In this document: one piece after another, positions 26,036 to 34,018 of the stretch
How positions within the stretch are numbered: the first letter of the stretch is position 1
Layout of the letters: each line of letters opens with the position of its first letter
Assembly (NCBI GenBank): GCA_944325355.1
Contig: CALUZS010000019.1
Coordinates: 1 to 35,449, forward strand
Length of the DNA stretch: 35,449 nucleotides
Direction of reading: 5' to 3'
Source: an uncultured Parabacteroides sp.
Lineage (GTDB): Bacteria; Bacteroidota; Bacteroidia; Bacteroidales; Tannerellaceae
Notes under the pieces: model-generated
The model's database searches: none
What the model saw: the letters and a program-made list of their open reading frames with translations, nothing else
Told to the model about the DNA's origin: nothing
Made by a program: the position numbers and the translations under genes

Positions 26036-28795
26036 ATGGGAAAATTTTTTGTTAAAGTAACGACTCTTTTGGCCTTGTTTTTCATCAACTTCGCATGTTC
26101 GGTTAAGCCGCTGCAGGTTGTAAATTTGAAAACGGAAGGAAAAGTAAATCCGGAAGGCATTGATATCCGCCAACCTCGCTTTATGTGGCAACTGGAGTCG
26201 ACGGAGAATAATGTGATGCAGCAGTCGTATCAATTACAAGTGGCAGAGAGCCCTGAAGCGTTGGAAAAGGGTACGGATTTGTTGTGGGATTCGGGTGTTG
26301 TTCCTTCGGATAATTCAATCAACATCCTTTATGAAGGTGAAGAATTGCAGTCATGTACTCCCTATTATTGGAGAGTGAGAGTAACAACTAATAAGGGTAC
26401 GACACAATGGAGCGAGATTCAGAAGTGGTCGACTGCCATTTTTGACCCGGAAGAGTGGAATGCTTGTTGGATTGGAGAAAACGCAATGTCGAATGAAGGG
26501 GAGACGGACAAGGATAGAACCCGGTTGGCTGCCCGTTATCTCCGGAAAGAATTTGAAAACTCGGATAAAAAAATCAGACGTGCGATGCTTTATATCTCCG
26601 GACTGGGATCTTACGAAGCCTATCTGAATGGGGAGCGTATCGGGAAAGAGGATGTTTTCGCACCGATGCCATCTCTTTATACAGAGAAGGTATATTATAA
26701 TGTATATGATGTTACGGGAAATGTAAAGAAAAGCAAGAATACATTGGGTGTTGTTTTAGGAAACGGCAGGTATTTCTCCATGCGTGGTGGAGGTATGTTG
26801 TCATTCGGTTTGCCGAGTTTATTAGCCCGTTTGGTTGTGGAGTATACGGATGGAACCCAGACTGTGGTTACTTCTGATGATTCCTGGAAGGTGACATCGA
26901 AAGGACCGATTGTAGCGAATAATGAGTTTGATGGCGAGGAATACGATGCCCGTCTTGAGATGGATGGTTGGAATAGGAATGGTTATGACGATTCGGCTTG
27001 GAAAAAGGCGGATTTGATGAAAGCACCGGCAGGTAAACTTTGTGCACAGCCGAACTTGAATTTGCAGATACAGGAGGAGATAAAACCGGTATCGCTGATA
27101 GCCCGTCCGGACGGGAAATATATTGTTGATATGGGACAAAATATGGTTGGTTGGTTAAGAGTGAACCTGAAAGGCAAGGCTGGACAACCGATTTCCATGA
27201 AGTTTGCAGAACTTCTGCAACCGGACAGCTCTCTTTATTTGCCCAATTTGCGTAGTGCGAATGTGCTTGATATATATACGCCGGCGAAAGATGGCAAGTT
27301 CGTTTGGCAACCCTCTTTCGTTTATCATGGTTTCCGCTTCGTGGAAATTAGCGGGCTGGAGGAACAACCGAATTTGTCTGATTTTACCGGATGTGTAATT
27401 TACGATAAAATGGCAACGACCGGCTCGTTTGAGACATCGAACAAGTTGGTTAATCAAATTCATAAGAATGCCTATTGGGGAATCCGTGGCAATTATAGGG
27501 GGATGCCGACCGACTGCCCGCAACGTGACGAACGGTTAGGATGGTTGGGCGACCGGGCTACCGGTGCGAGCGGAGAAGCGTATATTTTTGATAACGCTAA
27601 TTTATATTTGAAATGGTTGCAGGATATAGAGGATTCGCAGAGTGAACGGGGGGAAATCTCGGATGTTTCTCCTAAATATTGGACAATCTATTCGAATAAT
27701 GTGACCTGGCCATCGGCTTATTTCTATATTGCTGACATGCTTTATCGCCATTTCGGAGAGGATCGCGGTATCAAATTGCATTATGCGTCGATGAAAAAAT
27801 GGATGCAGTTTATGGAAGCGAACGCGATGCAGGATTATATTATTGTAAGAGATCAATACGGAGATTGGTGCATGCCGCCTGAATCCCAGACCTTGATTCA
27901 CTCTCAAGACCCGGCAAGGAAAACCGATGGTGCAATCTTGAGTACTACGGTTTATTACGATTTATTACATTTGATGATTAAGTTTGCAAAGATAACCGGT
28001 AATACGGAAGATATTGCTCATTATGAAGAATTGGCTGCAAAGATGAAACAGGCCTATAATGAGAAATATTTCAATGAAGAGACAGCGCAATATGGAAACA
28101 ATACCGTGACGGCGAATATTCTTTCGTTACGTTTGGGCTTGGTTCCTGAAGGCTTTGAGGAAAGGGTATTTGAGAATATCGTTAACAAGACGGAGAAGGA
28201 TTTCGGTGGTCATGTAAGTACCGGCGTATTGGGCATCCAGCATTTGATGAGGGGGTTGACCGAATACGGGAATGTTGACCTTGCTTACAAGATCGTTACG
28301 AATGATACCTATCCAAGCTGGGGCTATATGATTAGTAAGGGTGCGACGACTATATGGGAATTGTGGAATGGCGACACGGCTGATCCGGCGATGAATTCGG
28401 CAAATCATGTGATGTTGTTGGGTGATTTACTCATTTGGATGTACGAAGATTTAGGTGGCATCAAATGTGCACCGGATGCCGTTGCCTTTAAACGTATTGT
28501 TATGCAGCCTGTTTTCCCGAAAGGATTGGACTATGTGACATCAAGTTATAATTCCGTTTATGGAAAGATTTCGAGTGCTTGGAAGCAGAAGGACGGGGTA
28601 ATTGTTTGGGACGTAGAAATTCCGGCTAATACATCGGCTGTTTTACGGTTCCCGAAGGGCTATGCTCAAGAAGAAGGTGCAGAGAAATTGGCGGTTCAGG
28701 ATGCTGGAGACTTTGTAGAAGTCGAAATTGGTTCAGGACATTACCAGGTGAAGATGGAAACCGGTTCAAGGCGTTTCGATTTTGAATCGAAATGA
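26036..28795 (+). CDS. GH78 alpha-L-rhamnosidase, lipoprotein
   Basis: The 919-residue enzyme should release terminal L-rhamnose from plant glycans or glycosides. A lipoprotein signal ends at Cys21 (INFA-C). The residues after it (SVKPLQ) lack the acidic patch of surface-exported Bacteroidetes lipoproteins, so a periplasmic site is more likely. The order is an N-terminal fibronectin-like domain (about 25-130), beta-sandwich domains with GLGSYEAYLNGERIG (about 189-203), then the (alpha/alpha)6 barrel. MPTDCPQRDERLGWLGD (about 490-506) holds the catalytic acid Glu, and GATTIWELWNG (about 769-779) holds the second catalytic Glu. The length is typical. No SusCD pair, regulator or rhamnose-catabolism gene is next to it. 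Confidence 0.93.
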   Translation: MGKFFVKVTTLLALFFINFACSVKPLQVVNLKTEGKVNPEGIDIRQPRFMWQLESTENNVMQQSYQLQVAESPEALEKGTDLLWDSGVVPSDNSINILYEGEELQSCTPYYWRVRVTTNKGTTQWSEIQKWSTAIFDPEEWNACWIGENAMSNEGETDKDRTRLAARYLRKEFENSDKKIRRAMLYISGLGSYEAYLNGERIGKEDVFAPMPSLYTEKVYYNVYDVTGNVKKSKNTLGVVLGNGRYFSMRGGGMLSFGLPSLLARLVVEYTDGTQTVVTSDDSWKVTSKGPIVANNEFDGEEYDARLEMDGWNRNGYDDSAWKKADLMKAPAGKLCAQPNLNLQIQEEIKPVSLIARPDGKYIVDMGQNMVGWLRVNLKGKAGQPISMKFAELLQPDSSLYLPNLRSANVLDIYTPAKDGKFVWQPSFVYHGFRFVEISGLEEQPNLSDFTGCVIYDKMATTGSFETSNKLVNQIHKNAYWGIRGNYRGMPTDCPQRDERLGWLGDRATGASGEAYIFDNANLYLKWLQDIEDSQSERGEISDVSPKYWTIYSNNVTWPSAYFYIADMLYRHFGEDRGIKLHYASMKKWMQFMEANAMQDYIIVRDQYGDWCMPPESQTLIHSQDPARKTDGAILSTTVYYDLLHLMIKFAKITGNTEDIAHYEELAAKMKQAYNEKYFNEETAQYGNNTVTANILSLRLGLVPEGFEERVFENIVNKTEKDFGGHVSTGVLGIQHLMRGLTEYGNVDLAYKIVTNDTYPSWGYMISKGATTIWELWNGDTADPAMNSANHVMLLGDLLIWMYEDLGGIKCAPDAVAFKRIVMQPVFPKGLDYVTSSYNSVYGKISSAWKQKDGVIVWDVEIPANTSAVLRFPKGYAQEEGAEKLAVQDAGDFVEVEIGSGHYQVKMETGSRRFDFESK

Positions 28796-28840
28796 TTTCT
28801 TGTAACTTTCTTTCTGTTCGTAATAAATATGTAACGGGAC

Positions 28841-28871
28841 TTGTTTTATTTCAGGAAAAGATGTATCTTTG
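28841..28871 (+). promoter_or_regulatory. Promoter of rplU-rpmA
   Basis: TTG (28841-28843) and TATCTTTG (28864-28871) are separated by 20 bases. RNA would start near 28878, leaving a leader of about 80 bases. Confidence 0.7.
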
Positions 28872-28904
28872 TCCCCGATTTTCCTTAGAAGGTAGTCAAG
28901 AGGT

Positions 28905-28939
28905 ATAGGTTTTATATCCACCTTCGGGACATAACCTGT
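28905..28939 (+). other. Hairpin in the rplU leader
   Basis: An imperfect hairpin forms between 28905-28919 and 28927-28939: the inner stem TTATATCC/GGACATAA has one mismatch, and the outer stem ATAGG/CCTGT has a T-G pair with a two-base bulge between the stems. It lies 18 bases before the rplU start. Ribosomal-protein leaders often bind their own product, so an autoregulatory element is possible. Confidence 0.4.
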
Positions 28940-28957
28940 TAAAATAGAAAAAGACAG

Positions 28958-29275
28958 ATGTACGTAGTAGTTGAGATTAACGGACGGCAGTTTAAAGCCG
29001 AACAAGGAAAAAAATTGTTTGTTCACCACATTCAGAATGCTGAAAACGGTGCAGTCGTAGAATTCGACAAGGTATTGTTGGTCGATAACGATGGCGAAGT
29101 AAAAGTTGGTGCGCCGGTAGTGGAAGGAGCAAAGATTGTATGTGAAGTTGTTTCTCCTTTGGTAAAAGGAGACAAAGTTTTGGTTTTCCACAAAAAGAGA
29201 AGAAAAGGTTACCGCAAATTGAGAGGTCACCGTCAACAGTTCACGGAGATTTTAATAAAAGAAGTTGTAGCTTAA
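28958..29275 (+). CDS. rplU: Large-subunit ribosomal protein bL21
   Basis: This 105-residue ribosomal protein binds 23S rRNA in the 50S subunit. It starts [20 protein letters not shown], as bL21 proteins do, and ends with the basic segment [20 protein letters not shown], which contains the L21 signature. It is followed 23 bases later by rpmA, the usual pair. The own promoter and leader hairpin lie upstream. Confidence 0.98.
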   Translation: MYVVVEINGRQFKAEQGKKLFVHHIQNAENGAVVEFDKVLLVDNDGEVKVGAPVVEGAKIVCEVVSPLVKGDKVLVFHKKRRKGYRKLRGHRQQFTEILIKEVVA

Positions 29276-29298
29276 CGGTTAAGAAGGAGTAAAAGAAA

Positions 29299-29562
29299 AT
29301 GGCACATAAAAAAGGTGTTGGTAGTTCTAAGAACGGTCGTGAATCAGAAAGCAAACGATTAGGTGTTAAACTTTTCGGCGGTCAAGTTGCAAAAGCAGGT
29401 AATATCATTGTTCGCCAGAGAGGTACTGTTCATCATCCGGGTAAAAACGTAGGAATGGGTAAAGACCATACACTGTTTGCTTTGGTTGATGGTGTAGTTA
29501 AATTCCATAAAACGGTAAAGAATCGTTCTTTTGTTTCAATAGAAGTGCAAGCTGAAGCATAA
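29299..29562 (+). CDS. rpmA: Large-subunit ribosomal protein bL27
   Basis: The 87-residue ribosomal protein reaches toward the peptidyl-transferase centre with its N-terminal tail. It starts directly with [16 protein letters not shown], so it has no N-terminal extension of the kind cleaved in Firmicutes. [20 protein letters not shown] is the family signature. It is the second gene of the rplU operon and is followed by two terminators. Confidence 0.98.
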   Translation: MAHKKGVGSSKNGRESESKRLGVKLFGGQVAKAGNIIVRQRGTVHHPGKNVGMGKDHTLFALVDGVVKFHKTVKNRSFVSIEVQAEA

Positions 29563-29579
29563 AGACGGAAATCGGATAT

Positions 29580-29627
29580 AACAAAGAAAGGCTGTCTCAG
29601 TGAAACATGGGGCAGCCTTTCTTTGTT
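29580..29627 (+). terminator. First terminator after rpmA
   Basis: A 15-16-pair stem (29580-29595 with 29612-29627) with a T-rich right arm lies 17 bases after the rpmA stop. The tail after the stem is only moderately T-rich. Confidence 0.7.
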
Positions 29628-29634
29628 ATATGAT

Positions 29635-29673
29635 AAAGGTTACAGATTTTTTAATCCGTAACCTTTGTTTTTT
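29635..29673 (+). terminator. Second, tandem terminator after rpmA
   Basis: A 14-pair stem with one mismatch (29635-29648 with 29653-29666) and a 4-base loop is followed by G and six T (29668-29673). Confidence 0.8.
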
Positions 29674-29728
29674 AGTTTTCTCTTATAATAATGTATAAGC
29701 CTGGGCTTTTCCGGGGCACAGTCAATAT

Positions 29729-30574
29729 TTAATCGTTGCTGTTCAACATTTCCAATAGTTTGTCCAATTTTGGAGCCATAATGATTTCTGTCCGACGGTT
29801 TTTGCTTCTGCCTTCTGCCGTTTCATTGTCGGCAATGGGAGAAAACTCGCCGCGTCCGCAAGGTTGTATTTGTAACGGGTTGACTTTGTATTCCTCCGTC
29901 AAAATACGAACGACCGAAGTAGCACGGATTACACTTAAATCCCAGTTGTCTGCATATTTTGCAGTGTGGATGGGTTTATTGTCGGTGTGTCCTTCGATAT
30001 AAACATCTACATCGGTTTGTATGTTTAATACTTCCGCAAGTTTGGCAAGAGCTTCTTTTCCTCTTTTATCTACGGTAGCGCTTCCGGACTGGAATAGCAG
30101 TTTGTCGGACATCGCCACGTATATTTTCCCGTTTTTCTCGGTTACAGTCAGTTCTTCACTGTTAAATCCGAGTAATGCTTCTTTTACGCTGTTAAGAAGC
30201 TGCTTTACTTTTTCGGATTGTTGGTTAATCATTGTCTGGAGTTCGTTGATTGTGCGTTCCCGCTCGTCCAGTTCATTCATTTTCTGGCTTAACAGCGTGT
30301 TGAGTTTGTCTTGTTCTCCCATGTTAACGCTTAACATCTCCTGGTAATTCCGGAGACTCCGTCCCATGTTTGTCGTATCTTTTTTTAGGTCACTGATTTG
30401 TTGCAGATACTTGTCATTGTCGTTTTGACAATGTTCAAGCTCTTCTTTCAATGCGTTATAGCGCCCGATAGTTTCGATTCTTCCGTTTTCGGCTTCCAGA
30501 TATTTCTTCTTTGAAACGCATCCTGTGGATATCGCCAGAAAAACAAAAGCCAGAGATAAATATGTCTTTTTCAT
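29729..30574 (-). CDS. OmpA-family peptidoglycan-binding lipoprotein with coiled coil
   Basis: The 281-residue outer-membrane lipoprotein has a signal peptide ending at Cys19 (ISTG-CVSKKK). The basic residues after the Cys suggest it stays on the periplasmic side. A long heptad-rich segment (about residues 25-125, with ELEHCQNDNDKYLQQISDLK and ERTINELQTMINQQ) should form a coiled coil. The C-terminal OmpA/MotB domain (about 150-270) has VYIEGHTDNKPI, NWDLSVIRATSVVRIL and GRSKNRRTEI, the peptidoglycan-binding signature. It probably links the outer membrane to the wall. It lies 93 bases downstream of the LRR gene on the same strand. A box TACCTTTA (30602-30595) could be its own promoter, though it lacks the final G. 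Confidence 0.9.
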   Translation of the reverse strand: MKKTYLSLAFVFLAISTGCVSKKKYLEAENGRIETIGRYNALKEELEHCQNDNDKYLQQISDLKKDTTNMGRSLRNYQEMLSVNMGEQDKLNTLLSQKMNELDERERTINELQTMINQQSEKVKQLLNSVKEALLGFNSEELTVTEKNGKIYVAMSDKLLFQSGSATVDKRGKEALAKLAEVLNIQTDVDVYIEGHTDNKPIHTAKYADNWDLSVIRATSVVRILTEEYKVNPLQIQPCGRGEFSPIADNETAEGRSKNRRTEIIMAPKLDKLLEMLNSND

Positions 30575-30667
30575 ATATATACTATTTGTCGGCTAAAGGT
30601 ACATCCTTTTTTTATTAGTCGTTGAGTTTTAACTTAAATTTTAGTTAGTAGAAGAAATGTGCGGGTG

Positions 30668-33600
30668 TTATTGGATTAACACTTTTGTCACTTTTCCTTC
30701 GGCTTTTACCAGATAGACTCCTTGATTTGGAACGGTTATTTGGTGTTCTTTCCCTTTATATATTAGTTGTCCGGAAATATTATAGATTTCGACAAGTTCC
30801 TCCGTCCCTGTAATCATAATGTTCTTCCCGTCAGGATATACCTTTATTTCGTTGGTGCCAATATCATTGATTCCGGTTATGAGTTTGTTACTTTTCAGAT
30901 AAAATGTAACTTTTTCGAAACGATAGCATCCGGTTGAGTATTGATAGGAGACTTGATTTTCGGTGAAAGTGAGGATGTTCCCGTTAACCGTACCTCCATT
31001 CCAGGTATATACTTTTGTTATATCAAAGCCTGGTAATTGGGACAAGTCGAAAGTGTTATCAGGATTTACCTCTACGGTCAAGGAATTGTTGTCTTTTTCC
31101 AAATAAATCAGTTCAAGTTTGTTGCTTAAGTCCAAGGATGTTAATTGGTTGTTGTCGCAATATAGCTGTTCCAAATCCCGTTGGCGTGTGACATCCAGAT
31201 ATTTTAGCAAATTGTTTGAGCATTCCAGATAAATCAGCTGGGCATTGTTGCTTAGGTCTAATCCGGATAATTTGTTTTCACTGCATTCCAGATGCTTTAA
31301 ATTGGGATTATCATTGAGCACCAATGAGACTAATAGGTTGGTTTCACAAGTTAATGTGTCTAATTCAGTGCAGCCGCTGATGCTTAAATGGGTCAGTTGG
31401 TTCTGATAGCAATTTAAATACTGTAATGAAATACAGCCGCTTGCGTCCAGCTCAGCTAATTTGTTCGTGTGGCATGACAAGGATTCCAGAAGCAGATAAT
31501 TGCTTATCTCCAAATCTGTCAGTTGGTTGTCGGAACAATTCAAGTATTTCAGCATTACGTTTTGGCTTATGTCTAAAGATTCCAGATTGTTGCCCGAACA
31601 ATCCAGGTACTCTAATCTTTTATTGTTGGTTATATCTAAATCTGATAACCCATTGTTGTTACAAATCAGGACTTTTAAATTGTTGAAGTGTTCGATACCT
31701 TTTAAACTGAAGCCGAGTTCCGAGGAACTGATATTTTCAGCCGCATTTATTTCTTCGTCGCTTAGTACGTTGTTCCTGTCTTTGTCGAAATGTGTCCGGA
31801 TATAATTTTGGAATTCGGTGCTGGGAAAATTGGTGTCGTTGATTTCCAAGCCTTGTGGTGGGCGTTGGATGGTGAATTTGACGGATTTGGCGCCTTCGTA
31901 GGTGCCCGTATATCCTGTTTCGTAATTGTATGTGACAATCTCTTTATCGAATGTAAGTATGGAATTATTTACTGAGCCGCCTTCCCAGTTAGTCGCTTTT
32001 GTTATATCGAATCCTGGCAATTGTGACAAATCAAAGGCGTTATTGCTGTCCGGCTCTACCATTAATAGATTATCGTCAACACCCAAATACCGGAGATTCG
32101 AATTTTTGCTTAAGTCCAATGATGTCAATTGGTTGTTCCGGCAATCCAGGCTTTCCAATGATGAGCAATCGCCAACTTCTATAAAAGTTAATTTGTTGTC
32201 ATAACCAGTTATGGTTTCCAGGGAAGGACACCCGGTGATACTTAAAGATGTTAGCTCGTTTGTATTGCAATTTAGGGATTGAAGGGATGTGCATCCGTTT
32301 ATATTTAAAGATTCCAGCTTGTTGTGTTCGCATTGTAAATATTTTAGATTTGTATAATTCCCCATATCCAGCGAAGTCAATTGGCAACTCGATATATTTA
32401 ATGATTCCAGCATGGAACATCCGCTTATGTCGAGATTCGTTAATAATCGGCAGTATTGAGTAGACAGACCTGTCAGTGCGGTACATCCTTTTGCGCTCAG
32501 AGATGTTAAACTGTTATTGAAGCAGCTTAACTCTTTTAATTCCTGACATCCGCTGACGTCTAAAGTCGTTATATGGTTGTAGTAGCAATAGATGTAAGCC
32601 AAGGCTTCGCATCCTGTTACATTTAATGATTCCAATTCATTATATCCGCACCTTATTGTTCTTAAAGCTGTGCATCCGCTGACGTCCAAGGATGTCAGCC
32701 GGTTGTTTTCGCAATACAGGTTTAATAATTTGCTGAGTCCGCTTACTTTTAATGTAGTCAGTTCGTTTTCATTCAGAGCAAGGTCTTCCAAAAGTGGGTT
32801 CTTGCTTACATCCAATGATTGTAGGGACGTTTCTGTGCAGGTGAGGTATTTTAAGTTCTTGAAATATTCTACGCCTTTTAAATTGTAAATATTATAAGTG
32901 TTGTTGTCATCTGGGAGACTGATACGTTCAACTTCCATCAATTCATCGAATGTCATGATTCCATCGTTGTCTTTGTCGAAAGAGTCTTTTACATATTGTC
33001 TGAAGCCATGATCGGGAAAATAGTACTCGTCGATTGGCGAATAGCAAATCATTGACAGTGTGATTTCTTTGGCTTCTTCGTAAGTGCCGGTGTATCCTGT
33101 TTCGTATTTGTAATAGACGGCGTCATCTGTACATGTAAGCAGGCTTCCGGCAATTGTCCCTCCTTGCCACTCGGATGTTTTAGCGATGTTGAATCCCGCT
33201 ATTTGTGACAAGTCGAAAGATTTGTCACTGCCGACATCGATTCTTGTGGTGTTGTTGCTGCAGTCAATATACTGTAATGCTGTGTTATTGCTCAAATCCA
33301 GTGATGTTAAATGATTATTCTGGCAATAGAGATAAGCTAACCGGGCGCATCCGCTCACATTTAATGCGGTCAGGTGGTTGTCGTTGCAGTATAGTTGTTG
33401 CAGGTTGGTGTTTTTACTTACATCTAACGATGATAATTGCATATTCCCGCAGTTTAATACTCGTAGCTCTTTGAAATGTTCGATTCCCTCAAGACTCGTG
33501 ATTCCTAAATCGTCTGTTGTGATGACTGCTGTCGATTCGATTTCTTCATCGTCTAATGAGCCGTCTTGGTTTTTGTCGATATTTGTGCTGACGTATTCCT

Positions 33601-33703
33601 TGAAAGCTTGGTCGGGAAAATTCGTTTCGTTGATTTCTATTTGAGCCTGCAAGGTTGCCAATGCAAGCATGTTTGCAGATATGAGGAGTAAAATTTTTTT
33701 CAT
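30668..33703 (-). CDS. Secreted leucine-rich-repeat protein with three EF-hand/LRR modules and a type IX-like sorting tail
   Basis: The 1011-residue protein has a signal peptide (about 1-21) and three copies of one module. Each module opens with a TNFP- or YYFP-type start and an EF-hand-like loop (43-54, 243-254, 640-651). It continues with an LKGIEHFxNLK cap repeat and 21-residue LRRs with a cysteine ladder (about 3, 12 and 9 full repeats), and ends in a beta-rich cap starting FDLSQLPGFDITK (163-218, 557-612, 884-937). The first two EF-hand loops have the canonical D-x-D/N-x-D-G pattern; the third reads DKDRNNVLSDEE and is degenerate. Residues 953-1011 (VYPDGKNIMITG ... GVYLVKAEGKVTKVLIQ) look like a Por-type C-terminal secretion domain. 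It resembles internalin-J-like and BspA-like adhesins; ligand unknown. Promoter box TAAATTTG at 33738-33731. Confidence 0.88.
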   Translation of the reverse strand: MKKILLLISANMLALATLQAQIEINETNFPDQAFKEYVSTNIDKNQDGSLDDEEIESTAVITTDDLGITSLEGIEHFKELRVLNCGNMQLSSLDVSKNTNLQQLYCNDNHLTALNVSGCARLAYLYCQNNHLTSLDLSNNTALQYIDCSNNTTRIDVGSDKSFDLSQIAGFNIAKTSEWQGGTIAGSLLTCTDDAVYYKYETGYTGTYEEAKEITLSMICYSPIDEYYFPDHGFRQYVKDSFDKDNDGIMTFDELMEVERISLPDDNNTYNIYNLKGVEYFKNLKYLTCTETSLQSLDVSKNPLLEDLALNENELTTLKVSGLSKLLNLYCENNRLTSLDVSGCTALRTIRCGYNELESLNVTGCEALAYIYCYYNHITTLDVSGCQELKELSCFNNSLTSLSAKGCTALTGLSTQYCRLLTNLDISGCSMLESLNISSCQLTSLDMGNYTNLKYLQCEHNKLESLNINGCTSLQSLNCNTNELTSLSITGCPSLETITGYDNKLTFIEVGDCSSLESLDCRNNQLTSLDLSKNSNLRYLGVDDNLLMVEPDSNNAFDLSQLPGFDITKATNWEGGSVNNSILTFDKEIVTYNYETGYTGTYEGAKSVKFTIQRPPQGLEINDTNFPSTEFQNYIRTHFDKDRNNVLSDEEINAAENISSSELGFSLKGIEHFNNLKVLICNNNGLSDLDITNNKRLEYLDCSGNNLESLDISQNVMLKYLNCSDNQLTDLEISNYLLLESLSCHTNKLAELDASGCISLQYLNCYQNQLTHLSISGCTELDTLTCETNLLVSLVLNDNPNLKHLECSENKLSGLDLSNNAQLIYLECSNNLLKYLDVTRQRDLEQLYCDNNQLTSLDLSNKLELIYLEKDNNSLTVEVNPDNTFDLSQLPGFDITKVYTWNGGTVNGNILTFTENQVSYQYSTGCYRFEKVTFYLKSNKLITGINDIGTNEIKVYPDGKNIMITGTEELVEIYNISGQLIYKGKEHQITVPNQGVYLVKAEGKVTKVLIQ

Positions 33704-33730
33704 GATTGGTTACGTTTGTGAATTATTTTT

Positions 33731-33738
33731 CAAATTTA
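33731..33738 (-). promoter_or_regulatory. Promoter -7 box of the LRR gene
   Basis: TAAATTTG on the minus strand fits TAnnTTTG, 27 bases before the start codon. The -33 element is not clear. Confidence 0.5.
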
Positions 33739-33886
33739 GCGAGAATAGATAGGAAATTTCTGTTATTAATGTTAAATGTTGATAAGTAATAGGGCCGTTT
33801 GCTGTTTTTTGGAAATGTTTATTTGGTAATTGGCAGATAATCTTCGCTGGTTTGAGCATGCTTATCAGATGTGCTGAAAAAATCCG

Positions 33887-33894
33887 TATCTTTG
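33887..33894 (+). promoter_or_regulatory. Promoter -7 box of lysC
   Basis: TATCTTTG fits the -7 consensus and would start RNA near 33901, leaving a leader of about 114 bases. No clear -33 element is seen. I found no lysine riboswitch; the leader is too short for one. Apart from the upstream frame below, 33740-34014 holds nothing else I can support. Confidence 0.5.
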
Positions 33895-33919
33895 CCTTGT
33901 TATTTCGAATGCGGATTTG

Positions 33920-34018
33920 ATGTGTATGATTTTGCATGTCAGATTTCAAGATAAACGCAACGAGATAAGGAGACTTTATGTTATGTTTAACTTATATACT
34001 TATATTGTAAAGAGATGA
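33920..34018 (+). CDS. Possible 32-codon leader reading frame overlapping the lysC start
   Basis: ATG 33920 opens a frame of 32 codons (MCMILHVRFQDK...) that stops at TGA 34016-34018, overlapping the lysC ATG as ATGA. It starts about 20 bases after the predicted RNA start. It is rich in Arg, Tyr, Val and Met, not in Lys or Thr, so it is not a classic attenuation peptide. It could couple translation into lysC, or be chance. I recognise no family. Confidence 0.3.
   Translation: MCMILHVRFQDKRNEIRRLYVMFNLYTYIVKR

Noticed and set aside
30900..33600. Regular 63-base repeats mistaken for a CRISPR-like array
   Set aside because: They are in-frame leucine-rich-repeat codons of an intact gene and there are no constant repeats with unique spacers.
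33710..33949. 79-codon minus-strand frame in the LRR-lysC gap
   Set aside because: It overlaps the LRR promoter box, is low in complexity, and has no family feature.
33901..34014. Lysine riboswitch before lysC
   Set aside because: The leader is about 114 bases with no terminator hairpin and no recognisable riboswitch core; lysine riboswitches are longer.
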